A stretch of DNA of 64,000 nt from Streptomyces camelliae (GTDB lineage Bacteria; Actinomycetota; Actinomycetes; Streptomycetales; Streptomycetaceae): contig NZ_CP115300.1 in NCBI RefSeq assembly GCF_027625935.1, positions 3,286,001-3,350,000 on the forward strand, in the 5' to 3' direction. The notes below the pieces were generated by a model that did not search any database, was not told the DNA's origin, and worked only from the letters and a program-made list of their open reading frames with translations. A program made the translations under genes and the position numbers. Below, piece by piece: positions 1-9,206 of this stretch; positions within the stretch are counted from its first letter, which is position 1, and each line of letters opens with the position of its first letter.

Positions 1-1549
1 CGACGGCCGGGACGGTGGCGGCGCCCCAGGCGTCCACGAGGGTCCGGACAGGGGCCGCCAGGACGGCGCAGCCGGGCAGCCGGCCGGCCAGCGGCAGGGC
101 GAGGGCCATCGCCTCCGTGGCCGCGGCGGCGCCCAGCGCGAGGGCCGGGGCACGTCGGCGGTGGTGTACGGCGAGCAGCCGGGCGAGCAGGAGCAGGGCG
201 CCCAGGGTGAGGGCCTGCGGACAGGCCGCGGGTTCGCGCAGGACCGTACCGCACAGCAGGAGCAGTGCGGTGAGCGCGCCCAGGAACAGGGTGAACGTGC
301 CGTACAGCAGCGGTCTGGCGGCGGCCGTGAAGTCCTCAAGGCCCCGGCTGCCGGCGAGCCTGCGGCGGGCGCCGGCGCTGAGCAGGTGGGCGCACCAGGC
401 CGCCGGGGCGCAGGCCAGCGTGAGGGCCAGGGCGGGCACGACGGCCGTGGGCCAGGGGCCGCCCGGGGCGCCGGTCGGCAGGGCGTCGGGGCCGCCCGTC
501 AGGACCGCGTCGAGCAGGCCGTCGCCGAAGAGGGCGTACCCGAGCAGCCAGAGGGTCCACACGCGCGTGCCGCTCGCCCTGCGCCACGCGGAGATGCCGG
601 GCGGGCCGGCGAGGGGGCCCCGGCGCAGCACCGCGCGCAGGGCGAGGCCGACGGCGAGGAGGCCGGCGCCGGCGACGAGCGGACGGAGCTGTCCGTGGGT
701 GTGGCGCAGTCCGGCCGCGGTGGCTGCGCCCAGGGCGCCGGGCAGGAGCGTGAGCAGGACCCGGCCGGCCCGGACGCGCGGCGCGGGCAGGGGTGCGGGT
801 TCGGGGCGTGCCTCACCGCTGCCGCGTGGCACGCGCGCGTACAGCTCCTCGGCGAGCGAGAAGACGTCACGGTGGCGGAACCGGGCGGCGGTCCGGTCGG
901 TGATGCCGTGGGCCTCCAGCCCGGCGGCGATCTCCAGCGGGTCCACGGCCCGCTCACACAGCTCACGGTGCCGGTGCAGCAGGGCCTTCACGGGGTCGGC
1001 AGCTCCACGCCGGGGCACGGTGCGCGCGGAGGTGGCGGGAGCACCGGCGGAGGAGGCGGGAGCACCGGCGGAGGGTGGCGGCACCGACACGCCTGAGGCG
1101 TTCACAGAAGCCGACGGCATCGACCGATCGGGAACGCCCGCGGAAGCCGACTGTTCGGATGCGACGGGACCGCTCTCGGGAGCCGACGCCGCGAACGTGG
1201 CAGGGTCACTCTCGGAAGCCGACACCACGGACCTGACGGGCCCGCTCGCGGAAGCCGACACCACGGACCTGGCAGGGTCACTCTCGGAAGCCGACACCAC
1301 GGACCTGACGGGCCCGCTCGCGGAAGCCGGCGGCGTGGACGCGCCGGGAGCGCTCCCGGCGGCCGCCGATTGCCTGCGCGACGGTGTGTCCGCCCACTCG
1401 CCGTCCCGTGCCTCCGCCTCCCCTTCCCCGACTTCCCCGAACCACTCCCCCGACCGCGCGTCCCACGGCTCGGCGCCGCTCGGCATGCCGGGCAGGTCCG
1501 GGCTGCTGAGCCCGTCGCCGGTGCCATGGCCGTCGTTCTGAACGTCCAT
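1..1549 (-). CDS. Polytopic membrane protein, 3' end beyond window (partial)
   Basis: An open frame runs from ATG at 1549 to the left edge, about 516 codons. Its ATG overlaps the TGA of the upstream glycosyltransferase gene by one base (TGATG), so the two are probably translationally coupled. The N-terminal ~190 residues are Ser/Ala/Pro/Asp-rich and contain 12-residue tandem repeats. They are followed by a short charged region and then about seven hydrophobic segments (for example TLWLLGYALFGDGLL). I do not recognise the family. Next to a PelF-like transferase, a role in assembling or exporting a glycan is an inference. The C-terminus is outside the window. Confidence 0.75.
   Translation of the reverse strand, partial: MDVQNDGHGTGDGLSSPDLPGMPSGAEPWDARSGEWFGEVGEGEAEARDGEWADTPSRRQSAAAGSAPGASTPPASASGPVRSVVSASESDPARSVVSASASGPVRSVVSASESDPATFAASAPESGPVASEQSASAGVPDRSMPSASVNASGVSVPPPSAGAPASSAGAPATSARTVPRRGAADPVKALLHRHRELCERAVDPLEIAAGLEAHGITDRTAARFRHRDVFSLAEELYARVPRGSGEARPEPAPLPAPRVRAGRVLLTLLPGALGAATAAGLRHTHGQLRPLVAGAGLLAVGLALRAVLRRGPLAGPPGISAWRRASGTRVWTLWLLGYALFGDGLLDAVLTGGPDALPTGAPGGPWPTAVVPALALTLACAPAAWCAHLLSAGARRRLAGSRGLEDFTAAARPLLYGTFTLFLGALTALLLLCGTVLREPAACPQALTLGALLLLARLLAVHHRRRAPALALGAAAATEAMALALPLAGRLPGCAVLAAPVRTLVDAWGAATVPAV
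1106..1345 (-). repeat. 36-bp in-frame tandem repeats
   Basis: The motif GGAAGCC(GAC) recurs with exact 36-bp spacing at 1106, 1142, 1178, 1214, 1250, 1286 and 1322. The first and third copies are degenerate. The units at 1214-1322 alternate in two near-identical versions, giving a 72-bp higher-order period. On the minus strand each unit encodes 12 residues of the type SVVSAS(E/A)S(D/G)P(A/V)R in the cytosolic or linker part of the membrane protein. Confidence 0.85.
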
Positions 1550-3303
1550 CACGCCCCCTCCGCAGCCGCCAGTGGTGTCGCGCGGACCGGTGCGGTCGTG
1601 GCCCAGCCGGGGGCGGTCCGGGGCAGGACGCGGGCCGTGGGGCCGGTCCAGCGGCCGGGGACGTGGGACTCGGCGGGGACGGCGAACGGCAGGGGCTCGC
1701 CGGCCTCGTCGAGGACGACCCGGCGCACCGGACAGTGCGACACGATCTGCAAGTAAATGCCGTGAAATGCCGCGATGTTCTGCTCGACGGTGAACAGTTC
1801 GAGCGCGCGGGCGCGTGCGGCGGCGCCGAGGCGCTCACGGCGCTCGGGGTCGTCCAGCAGCGCCACGCACGCCTCCGCGAGCGCCCGTGGATTGCGCGGG
1901 GGTACGACCAGTCCCGTGCCGCCGATGGCCTCCACCACGGCGCCGACATCCGTGGACACCGTGGCGCGGGCGCAGAACATGGCCTCGATGAGGCTGATCG
2001 GAAAGCCCTCCACGACGCTGGACAGCACGACCACCGCGCCAGCGGCGTAGGCCTCGGGCAGGGTCGGGGCCTCGGGGCCGCCGATCTCCTCGAAGGAGAC
2101 GGGGTTGTCGCCGACGGCGTGCACGCCCTCCGCCTCGTCCGGGAAGAGCTGGGCGGCGAGCGCCCGGCAGTGGCCGAGATAGGCCTCGCCCTCGGGACCG
2201 GCGGGCGCGCCGACGATTCTGAGGCGTGCCTTGGGCTCCTCCTTGCGGACCTCGGCGAAGGCGTGCAGCAGCGAGATCAGGTCCTTGGCGGGTTCGACGC
2301 GCCCGACCCACACCAGAGTGTCGGGGTCGGCGCGGTCGGGGGACTCGCCGACCTCCGCGAAACGGGTGGCGTCCATGCCCGGGTACACCGTGCGGATCCT
2401 GGCCCGGTCGGCACCGCACCGTTCCTGCCAGCGGCGGGCGTGGCCGTTGCCGGGGGTGAGGATCTCCGCGCGCCGGTAGACCTCGGCGGCGAGCAGGCCG
2501 TGGAAGGCGCCGAGCAGCGCGCGTACGGCGGGGGCGGCGACGTCGGGGCCGAGGGCCAGGTAGTGCGAGCGGAGCGGCACGCCGTACTCGGTGACGAGCA
2601 GGGGGATGCCGCAGAAATGCCGGGCGAGCAGTCCGGGGAGGGCCGCGGGGCCGCCGGCGGCCGCGTGGCAGAGGTCGGCCGCGCCGAGGCCGTCGTCGCC
2701 GTACCAGTCGAGGGAGAGGGGGCGCAGGGTGCGCTCCAGGTGCGCGGTGACGGTGAGCAGGTCGGGGACGCGCGCCTCGCGCGCCGTGCGCAACGCGCCG
2801 GGGGCGCGGCAGGCGCGCTCCAGGGTGCGTACGGCGATGTCCGAGCGCAGGGCGCCGACGAGTCCGCCTTCCTCGCGGGCGAGTTCGGCGAGTCCGTACA
2901 GCGCGTTGCCGAAACGGTCCGCCAGATCGGCGGAGCCACCCTCGGCCGCATCTCCCGACACGCCGTCACTCCCTGACGCGCCGACGCGCGCGCCCTCGCC
3001 CCCGGGGTTGGCTCCGGCGCACACGGCCCCGACGAGCTCCCCGTAGCACTCGGTGAAACGCCGGCGCGCGCGCCTCCCGTACACGACCCCGTCGTCCTCG
3101 GCCGTCCACAGCGGCGCCGTACGCACCCGGCTGACCTGCGGTGGGAGCGGGACCCAGCCCTCGTCCTCCTGCTGCCGGCTGCGGCTGAGCGCGTAGAGGT
3201 CGAACTCGTGCTGCTCAAGCCCGCGCACGAGCCGGTCGCACCAGAGTCCGGCGTCACCGCTCACATACGGGTAGCCACCCTCCGTAAGCAGTCCGATGCG
3301 CAC
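1549..3303 (-). CDS. GT4 glycosyltransferase, PelF/DUF3492 type
   Basis: This 584-aa protein uses nucleotide sugars to extend a glycan, by family. The N-terminus (RIGLLTEGGYPYVSGDAG) is the typical PelF/DUF3492 opening. The C-terminal half is a GT4 Rossmann domain with WVGRVEPAKDL followed by EGFPISLIE, the E-x7-E catalytic/nucleotide motif, about 90 residues from the end. The start is GTG at 3303: the family begins exactly at V/M-RIGLLTEGG and a GGGGG ribosome site lies 7-8 bases upstream, whereas the longer frame back to 3408 adds an unconserved Arg-rich stretch. The downstream membrane protein is coupled to it. The acceptor is unknown. Confidence 0.88.
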   Translation of the reverse strand: MRIGLLTEGGYPYVSGDAGLWCDRLVRGLEQHEFDLYALSRSRQQEDEGWVPLPPQVSRVRTAPLWTAEDDGVVYGRRARRRFTECYGELVGAVCAGANPGGEGARVGASGSDGVSGDAAEGGSADLADRFGNALYGLAELAREEGGLVGALRSDIAVRTLERACRAPGALRTAREARVPDLLTVTAHLERTLRPLSLDWYGDDGLGAADLCHAAAGGPAALPGLLARHFCGIPLLVTEYGVPLRSHYLALGPDVAAPAVRALLGAFHGLLAAEVYRRAEILTPGNGHARRWQERCGADRARIRTVYPGMDATRFAEVGESPDRADPDTLVWVGRVEPAKDLISLLHAFAEVRKEEPKARLRIVGAPAGPEGEAYLGHCRALAAQLFPDEAEGVHAVGDNPVSFEEIGGPEAPTLPEAYAAGAVVVLSSVVEGFPISLIEAMFCARATVSTDVGAVVEAIGGTGLVVPPRNPRALAEACVALLDDPERRERLGAAARARALELFTVEQNIAAFHGIYLQIVSHCPVRRVVLDEAGEPLPFAVPAESHVPGRWTGPTARVLPRTAPGWATTAPVRATPLAAAEGA

Positions 3304-3504
3304 GTACGCACCCCCGATCTCCCGTCCGGTGAGCCGCCGTTGTCCCGGCGGCTCGCAGCGGGACGAACGTAAGCGGACAAGGCGGTGGCGCGACGGACGG
3401 TTGTCCATCGCGCCACCAAAAGGGGTGAACGGTCGTAACTTTCGCGTGCGGGTCGCGTTTCGTCGCGCTAAGGGTTCAGAGCGTCATCGCGCGCACACGA
3501 AACG

Positions 3505-5097
3505 TTACGCCACGACCGGTTCGCGCCGGGCCGCGCGCCGCCTGGCCGCCAGCTCCGGATCGAGCGCGGGCACGGCGGCCAGGAGCTGCCTGGTGTACGG
3601 CTCGCGGGGGCTGTCGTACACCTCGTCGGCGGGCCCGTACTCGACGATCCGGCCGTGCCGCATGACCGCGACCCGGTCGCTGACCTGTCGTACGACGGCG
3701 AGGTCATGGGCGATGAAGACCAGCGCGAGGCCGAGTTCCCGCTGGAGTTCGCCGAGCAGCTCCACCACCTGGGCCTGTGTGGTGACGTCCAGCGCGGAGA
3801 CCGGCTCGTCGCAGACGATGACGCGCGGTTCGGCGGCGAGCGCGCGGGCGATGCCGATGCGCTGGCGCTGGCCGCCGCTGAACTCGTGCGGGTAGCGGTC
3901 GTAGTGCGCCTTTTCGAGCCCCACGCGCTCCAGCAGTTCCGCCACGCGCCCCCGGACGCCCTCCTCGTCCCGTTCGCCACGCGCGCGCAGGGGGTCGGCG
4001 ATGGACTCGCCCACACTGCGGCGGGGGTTGAGGGAGGAGACCGGGTCCTGGAAGACCATCTGGACGGCCGGGTTCACCGTGGTGTGCGGGCGGCCCTCGT
4101 AGCGGATCGCGCCGACGGTCGGCTCCAGCAGCCCGACCAGCATCCGGCCGAGCGTGGTCTTGCCGCTGCCGCTCTCGCCGACCACGCCGAGGGTCTCGCC
4201 GCGGCGGACGGTCACCGAGACGTCGTCCACGGCCGTGAACGCCCGCTTTCCGCGCCCGAACGCCCGCCGCAGCCCGGTGGCCTCCAGCACGACCTCGTCG
4301 GTCGCCTCGGAGCCGGTACGGCGCGCGTCCACGCGCGGGACGGCGTCGAGCAGTTCGCGCGTGTAGGCCTCACCCGGCGCCGCGAGGACGGTGCCGACGG
4401 GGCCGCGCTCGACGGCGCGGCCGTGCCGCATGACGAGGATGTCGTCCACGCTCTCGGCGGCCACGCCCACGTCGTGGGTGACGAGCAGCAGGCCCATGCC
4501 GGTCTCCTCGCGCAGCGTGTGCAGCAGGTCGAGGATCTGGGCCTGGACGGTGACGTCGAGGGCGGTGGTCGGCTCGTCGGCGATCAGCAGGTCCGGCTCG
4601 CAGGCGAGGGCCATGGCGATCAGCGCGCGCTGGCGCATGCCGCCGCTGAACTCGTGCGGCCGGGACCGGGCCCGGCGTACCGCGTCCGGAATTCCCACCC
4701 GCTCCAGCACCTCGACGGCACGCGCGCGTGCGGCACGTCGCGGCACGCGCGCGTGCACGCGGTAGACCTCGGCGATCTGGTCGCCGATCGCGTAGTACGG
4801 GTCGAGCGAGGACAGCGGGTCCTGGAAGACCATGGCGGCCTTGGCGCCGCGCAGCCCCCGCAGTTCCTCGTCGGAGGCGTCCTGGACGTCGGTGCCGGCC
4901 ACGCGGACCGCGCCGGTGACCCGCGCCCCGGTGCCCCGGTGCAGGCCCAGCAGGGCACCCGCGACCGTGGACTTGCCGGAGCCGGACTCGCCGACGAGGG
5001 CCAGCGCGGCGCCCTTCGCCAGGCTGAAGGAGAGTCCGTCGACGGCCCGCAGGGAGCCGAACTCGACGGTCAGGTCCGTCACTTCCACGAGGCTCAT
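3505..5097 (-). CDS. Fused double ATPase of peptide ABC importer (DppD-DppF)
   Basis: This 530-aa protein is two complete oligopeptide-type nucleotide-binding domains in one chain. Domain 1 has Walker [10 protein letters not shown], signature FSGGMRQR and Walker [13 protein letters not shown]. Domain 2 repeats these as [17 protein letters not shown] and [12 protein letters not shown]. In most systems the two ATPases are separate genes, as in the second importer at 60-62 kb. ATG at 5097 overlaps the permease stop by four bases (ATGA), fixing the start against a longer frame to 5511. It energises the permeases encoded upstream. Confidence 0.95.
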   Translation of the reverse strand: MSLVEVTDLTVEFGSLRAVDGLSFSLAKGAALALVGESGSGKSTVAGALLGLHRGTGARVTGAVRVAGTDVQDASDEELRGLRGAKAAMVFQDPLSSLDPYYAIGDQIAEVYRVHARVPRRAARARAVEVLERVGIPDAVRRARSRPHEFSGGMRQRALIAMALACEPDLLIADEPTTALDVTVQAQILDLLHTLREETGMGLLLVTHDVGVAAESVDDILVMRHGRAVERGPVGTVLAAPGEAYTRELLDAVPRVDARRTGSEATDEVVLEATGLRRAFGRGKRAFTAVDDVSVTVRRGETLGVVGESGSGKTTLGRMLVGLLEPTVGAIRYEGRPHTTVNPAVQMVFQDPVSSLNPRRSVGESIADPLRARGERDEEGVRGRVAELLERVGLEKAHYDRYPHEFSGGQRQRIGIARALAAEPRVIVCDEPVSALDVTTQAQVVELLGELQRELGLALVFIAHDLAVVRQVSDRVAVMRHGRIVEYGPADEVYDSPREPYTRQLLAAVPALDPELAARRRAARREPVVA

Positions 5098-6092
5098 GCG
5101 AGCACCACCCGTCGGTCGGCCACCGCGTACAGCACGTCCGCGACGGCGTTGGCGATGACCACGAAGAATCCGGTGACCAGGACCATGCCGACGACCACCG
5201 GCAGGTCCACGACCTGCACCGCGTGCACCAGCTCCTGGCCGATGCCGGGCAGGCCGAAGAGGGTCTCGGTGAGGACGGCGCCGCCGACGGCCGAGCCGAA
5301 GGTCACCGCGTTGAGCGCGATGACGGACGCGGTCGCGCCGCGCAGCGCGTGCCGGGCGATGATCGCGCGCTCTCCGACGCCGTACGCGCGGAAGGTGCGG
5401 ATGTGGTCCTCGGCCAGCGTCTCCAGCATCGACGCGCGCGTGAGGCGGGCGAAGTTGGCGGCCTCGACGAGGGCGAGGGAGAGCCAGGGCAGCAGCAGGC
5501 TCCACGCCCACTGTTCGGGGTCGTCGGTGAAGTTCACGTACTGCGGGAAGGGCAGGAGCTGGAGTTCGCCGCAGACGACGATCATCAGGACCAGGCCGAT
5601 GACGAAGACGGGCGTGGCGACGCCCGCCAGCGTGATCGCGGTCAGGGCGCGCTCGCTGAACCGGCCGCGCCGCCAGGCGGACAGCACACCGGTGCCGACG
5701 CCGAGCAGCAGCCAGATCACCATCGCGCCGAGCACCAGCGAGAAGCTGACCGGCAGCCTGGTCAGGATGATGTCGGTGACCTGCTGGTCGTTCTGGTACG
5801 ACTCACCGAGGCAGGGCGCCGAGCAGTGCTCCACGCCGGTGCCGGTCGAGAAGTCCTGGCCCGCGAAGATGCCGTGCAGGAAGTGCCAGTAGCGCACGTA
5901 CAGCGGGTCGTCGAGGTGCAGCTGCTGGGCGACCTGGTGGACCTGTTCCGGGGAGCAGCGCGGGCCGCAGGTGATCTGGGCGACGTTGCCAGGGGTGACG
6001 TAGAAGACGACGTAGATGATCACCGAGAGCACGAACAGGGTGACCGCGGCGCCGATGACGCGCCGCAGGACGAATCCGGTGAGGCCGCTCAT
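5094..6092 (-). CDS. Peptide ABC transporter permease (DppB/OppB type)
   Basis: This 332-aa permease opens with the family's N-terminal segment (FVLRRVIGAAVTLFVLSVIIYVVF) and has about six membrane spans. It carries the EAA-loop region that contacts the ATPases (ARLTRASMLETLAEDHIRTFRAYG). The periplasmic loop after TM1 is cysteine-containing (ITCGPRCSPEQ and a later HCSAPCLGES), which is more Cys than usual. It overlaps both neighbours by four bases, so SBP-C-B-ATPase form one operon. Confidence 0.94.
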   Translation of the reverse strand: MSGLTGFVLRRVIGAAVTLFVLSVIIYVVFYVTPGNVAQITCGPRCSPEQVHQVAQQLHLDDPLYVRYWHFLHGIFAGQDFSTGTGVEHCSAPCLGESYQNDQQVTDIILTRLPVSFSLVLGAMVIWLLLGVGTGVLSAWRRGRFSERALTAITLAGVATPVFVIGLVLMIVVCGELQLLPFPQYVNFTDDPEQWAWSLLLPWLSLALVEAANFARLTRASMLETLAEDHIRTFRAYGVGERAIIARHALRGATASVIALNAVTFGSAVGGAVLTETLFGLPGIGQELVHAVQVVDLPVVVGMVLVTGFFVVIANAVADVLYAVADRRVVLA

Positions 6093-7141
6093 GTCCGGTT
6101 CTCCTTCTGCTTCGCCGCGGCCGTCTCATCCTTCGGTACGGCCGTCTCGGCGCGCGCTTCCCGCTTGCGGCCGGTGCCGATGCGCAGGCGTGAGGCCGCG
6201 CGCGGGTCGAGGGCGACACGCACGCCGTCGCCGAGGATGGTCAGCGCGAACACGGTCACGAACAGGGCGGCGGCGGGCAGCAGCAGATACTGCGGGGCCG
6301 CCTGGTACCAGACGTCGGCGGAGGTGAGCATCTGTCCCCAGGAGGGCGTCGGCGGCTTCACCCCGACGCCGAGGAAGGACAGGGCCGCCTCGGCGCTGAT
6401 GTTCGACGGGACCAGCAGCGCGGAGTACGTGATGACCGGGGCGGCGAGGCCCGGGAGGAGTTCGCGTACGGCGGTGCGCCAGGTGCTCCAGCCGCTGAGC
6501 CGGGACGCGGCGACGTAGTCGAGGCTCTTCAGCGTGAGGGTCTGGGCGCGCGCCATCTTCGCCGTCGTGCTCCAGCCGGAGACCAGGGCGATGATCAACG
6601 CGACGAGCACGGGCCGCGGGAAGCTGTTGGGCACGATCGCGAGCAGCGCGAGCGCCATGATCATCAACGGCATCGAGACGAAGATGTCGGTGATGCGGCT
6701 CAGGACCAGGTCGACCCAGCGGTTGCCCAGGCCGGCGGCCACGCCCATGGCGATGCCGAGGATGACCTGCACCACCGTGGCCGCCAGCGCGACACCCAGC
6801 GAGACCCGCGCTCCGTAGACGAGCCGGGCGAACATGTCGCGTCCGGTCTGCGGTTCGACACCCAGCCAGTGATCGGCGCCGATGCCGCCGAAGGAGCCGA
6901 TGGGCACGCCCCCGCGCGCGGAGTCGATCAGGGCCGGGTGGTACGTGGTGGGGTCCTGGCCCTCCAGGGCGGTGAGGAGCGGCGCGGCGAGCGCGACCAG
7001 GACGAGCAGCGCGACGACGGCCGCGGCGACCAGGGCGGCGCGCTGCGCCCGCAGCCGCCGCCAGAACTGACGGGCCCCCGAGACCGCCGGGACGGACGCA
7101 TCCGTCCCGGCGGTCTCGACGGCGACAAGTGCCTCGCTCAC
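6089..7141 (-). CDS. Peptide ABC transporter permease (DppC/OppC type)
   Basis: The protein is 350 aa. A cytoplasmic N-terminus is followed by TM1 (ALVAAAVVALLVLVALAAPLL), a loop with the DppC-type PIGSFGGIGADHWLGVEPQTGRD sequence, and the EAA motif region (KMARAQTLTLKSLDYVAASRLSG). A charged tail of about 30 residues follows the last span. It pairs with the downstream DppB-type permease to form the pore. Spacing to the upstream binding-protein gene is 4 bases. Confidence 0.94.
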   Translation of the reverse strand: MSEALVAVETAGTDASVPAVSGARQFWRRLRAQRAALVAAAVVALLVLVALAAPLLTALEGQDPTTYHPALIDSARGGVPIGSFGGIGADHWLGVEPQTGRDMFARLVYGARVSLGVALAATVVQVILGIAMGVAAGLGNRWVDLVLSRITDIFVSMPLMIMALALLAIVPNSFPRPVLVALIIALVSGWSTTAKMARAQTLTLKSLDYVAASRLSGWSTWRTAVRELLPGLAAPVITYSALLVPSNISAEAALSFLGVGVKPPTPSWGQMLTSADVWYQAAPQYLLLPAAALFVTVFALTILGDGVRVALDPRAASRLRIGTGRKREARAETAVPKDETAAAKQKENRT

Positions 7142-7145
7142 GGCG

Positions 7146-8864
7146 CTACTTCACCGCGACCTGGGAGATGTCGAGGACGCCGGTCCAGTCGCTGATGACG
7201 ATGTTCTTGACGTCCTTGCCGTACAGGCGCTTGTAGACGGGGTGGAACAGCGGCACGACGAGGGCCTGCTCGCCGATCTTCTGGTCCAGTGCACCCCATC
7301 GCTTGGCGGCCGCGTCAAGGTCGGTCAACTTGTTGATCGCGTCAATCTCGTCATTGACCGACTTGTCATTGAGCAGGCCCGTGTTGAAGTTCGCGCCGTC
7401 CTTGACGATCTGCCGGCCGTCGAAGATCGGGGCGAGGAAGGGACCGCCGGAGGGCCAGTCGGCACCCCAGTGGGCGAGGAAGAAGCCGGGCTCGGTCTTG
7501 ACGCTGTGGATCTTGTCCTTGTAGTCGTTGAGCTCCAGGCCCTGGAGCTTGACCGTGATGCCGGCCGTCTTGAGCGCGTCCTGGACGGCGGTCGCGATCT
7601 CCGGGCTGGTCTCGAAGTCCTTGGCGTTGGAGTGGGTCAGTGTGACGGTGAGCCCGTTCTTGTAACCGGCCTGGGCGAGCAGCTCCTTGGCCTTGGCCGG
7701 GTTGCCGGTCGCGCCCGCCGGGAACGGGTCGTACGGCGTGTAGCCGAAGGACTTCTGGTTGGGCAGGAAGGTGGTGGCGGGCTCGGCGAGCGCGCTGCCG
7801 CCGGCCGCGTTGACCACCGAGGAGCGGTCGATGGCGTAGGCGATCGCCTGGCGCACCTTGGGGTTGTCGAACGGCTTCACGGTCGGGTTGAACGCGATGT
7901 AGTTCGTGTAGCCGAAGTGACCGGTGCCCACGCGCGCGGCGAGTTCCTTGTCACCGGTGACCTTGGCGAGTTCGGCCGGGCCGAGGTTGGTGTCCGTGGT
8001 GACGGCCGCGGCGTCCGCCCCCTGAGACGCGGACAGCCGCTGGTTGATCACGGAGGAGTCCAGGCCGGAGCGGACGTCGATGGTGTCCGGGTAGGCCTTG
8101 CGCTGGTCGTCGACGGCCGTCGACCAGTACGTGTTGCGCTGCAGAACCATGTGCTCGCCGTCGTTCTCGTTCTTGAGGACGCGGTACGGGCCGGACGAGA
8201 CCGGGTGCTCCTCGTACTTGGTGCCGGTGTCCTTGCTCTTGGGCACCGGGGCGAACTGCGTCTGCGTGGCGAGGAAGGGGAACTCGCCCTCGGGCTTGTT
8301 CAGATGGAAGACGATGGTCCGGCTGTCCGGGGTCTCGATCGCGTCGAGGCCCTTCTTGTCCTTGTACGGCCCCTGGTAGTCGGCCGCGCCGACCAGCCAG
8401 TCCCGCAGGTAGGGGGCGCCGCCGGACAGTTCGGGGGCGAAGGAGCGCTCGATGCCGTACTTGATGTCGGCCGAGGTGATCGGCGTGCCGTCCTCGTACT
8501 TGAGGCCCTTCTTCAGGGTGTACGTCCACACGGTCGCGTCCTTGCTGGGGCGCCCGGTGTCGGTGGCGAGGTCGGGGACGACCTTGGCGCCGGCCGCGCC
8601 GTTCTCGCGGTTGCGGGTGGTGAGGGTGCGGAAGACGAGCGAGGGGACGTTGCCGCCGCCGGAGGTGTAGAGGCGGGCGGGGTCGAAGTCGGTCTGCGGC
8701 TCGGCGTTCAGCACCGTCAGGGTGCCGCCCTTGTGCGGCGTGGAGTCGCCACCGGAGCCCTTGGCATCGCTGTCCTTCGGGCCGCAGGCGGCGGCGCCCG
8801 CTGCCACGACCAGGCTGACGGATGCCGCGGCCACGCGGCGCGCTATGGCGGACGGTTGACGCAT
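7146..8864 (-). CDS. Peptide-binding lipoprotein of ABC importer (SBP family 5)
   Basis: This 572-aa extracellular solute-binding protein is first in a four-gene importer operon. Residues 1-27 are a lipoprotein signal with lipobox AAAC, so it should be lipid-anchored outside the membrane. The body matches SBP_bac_5: KGGTLTVLNAEPQTDFDPARLYTS near the start, the YEDGTPITSADIKYGIERSF block, and the KVRQAIAYAIDRSSVV segment. Di- or oligopeptide binding is inferred from family and from the ATPase types. A GAGAGG ribosome site precedes ATG 8864. Confidence 0.95.
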   Translation of the reverse strand: MRQPSAIARRVAAASVSLVVAAGAAACGPKDSDAKGSGGDSTPHKGGTLTVLNAEPQTDFDPARLYTSGGGNVPSLVFRTLTTRNRENGAAGAKVVPDLATDTGRPSKDATVWTYTLKKGLKYEDGTPITSADIKYGIERSFAPELSGGAPYLRDWLVGAADYQGPYKDKKGLDAIETPDSRTIVFHLNKPEGEFPFLATQTQFAPVPKSKDTGTKYEEHPVSSGPYRVLKNENDGEHMVLQRNTYWSTAVDDQRKAYPDTIDVRSGLDSSVINQRLSASQGADAAAVTTDTNLGPAELAKVTGDKELAARVGTGHFGYTNYIAFNPTVKPFDNPKVRQAIAYAIDRSSVVNAAGGSALAEPATTFLPNQKSFGYTPYDPFPAGATGNPAKAKELLAQAGYKNGLTVTLTHSNAKDFETSPEIATAVQDALKTAGITVKLQGLELNDYKDKIHSVKTEPGFFLAHWGADWPSGGPFLAPIFDGRQIVKDGANFNTGLLNDKSVNDEIDAINKLTDLDAAAKRWGALDQKIGEQALVVPLFHPVYKRLYGKDVKNIVISDWTGVLDISQVAVK

Positions 8865-8896
8865 CGGAATGACGACCTCTCGGGGCTGATCGAGGA

Positions 8897-8908
8897 TTTC
8901 TCGAGAAA
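8897..8908. promoter_or_regulatory. 12-bp perfect palindrome upstream of the SBP gene
   Basis: TTTCTCGAGAAA is a perfect palindrome 33 bases before the SBP start. A further TCTCGA lies at 8915-8920. It could be an operator or part of a leader hairpin. Two more inverted repeats lie upstream: CCCGGCGCCGGG at 8971-8982 and CCGTGAC-GGT-GTCACGG at 8996-9012. Confidence 0.4.
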
Positions 8909-9054
8909 GGGGTGTCTCGAAAAGTGAGACATGTGGACGAGGAGTGAGACGACTGCGAACAGACGTCGGCCCCGGCGCCGGGTCGTCGAAAAGGCCCGTG
9001 ACGGTGTCACGGAGCGGAAGGAAAGGTCGCGACGCGAACGCCAGGGAGGCGGCG

Positions 9055-9150
9055 TCAGCGACAGTGGATGTCGGCCACGCAGAGTGCGGTCACGCCGATG
9101 AGCGCCAGCTCGATGGCGGCGCTCCCAGGGGCGGCATGACTAGACCACAT
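9055..9150 (-). CDS. Putative leader peptide of the peptide importer (31 aa)
   Basis: A 31-codon frame starts at ATG 9150 (MWSSHAAPGS...) and ends ...IGVTALCVADIHCR before TGA at 9057-9055. It lies 190 bases ahead of the SBP gene on the same strand. There is no Shine-Dalgarno sequence. Instead a good promoter (9158-9186) places the transcription start at or next to the ATG, which implies a leaderless message. The two Cys and the His-Cys-Arg end recall regulatory leader peptides ahead of actinobacterial transporter operons. A role in attenuation is an inference. Confidence 0.5.
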   Translation of the reverse strand: MWSSHAAPGSAAIELALIGVTALCVADIHCR

Positions 9151-9157
9151 GCGCAGA

Positions 9158-9186
9158 AATATGAACGAACATGCGACTCATGTCAA
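9158..9186 (-). promoter_or_regulatory. Sigma-70-type promoter of the importer operon
   Basis: On the minus strand the -35 box is TTGACA (9186-9181, perfect consensus). After a 17-base spacer comes CATATT (9163-9158). The end of the -10 is 8 bases from the ATG of the 31-codon frame, so transcription should begin about at that ATG. It sits directly behind the SBP operon leader and just past the end of the DUF3152 gene (9207). Confidence 0.6.
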
Positions 9187-9206
9187 TGTGACATAAGCGG
9201 CGCCCG

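Noticed and set aside
15..1541. 508-aa plus-strand frame at the left edge
   Set aside because: Antisense to the membrane protein whose start overlaps the glycosyltransferase stop; the minus reading has hydrophobic spans and repeats, the plus reading does not.
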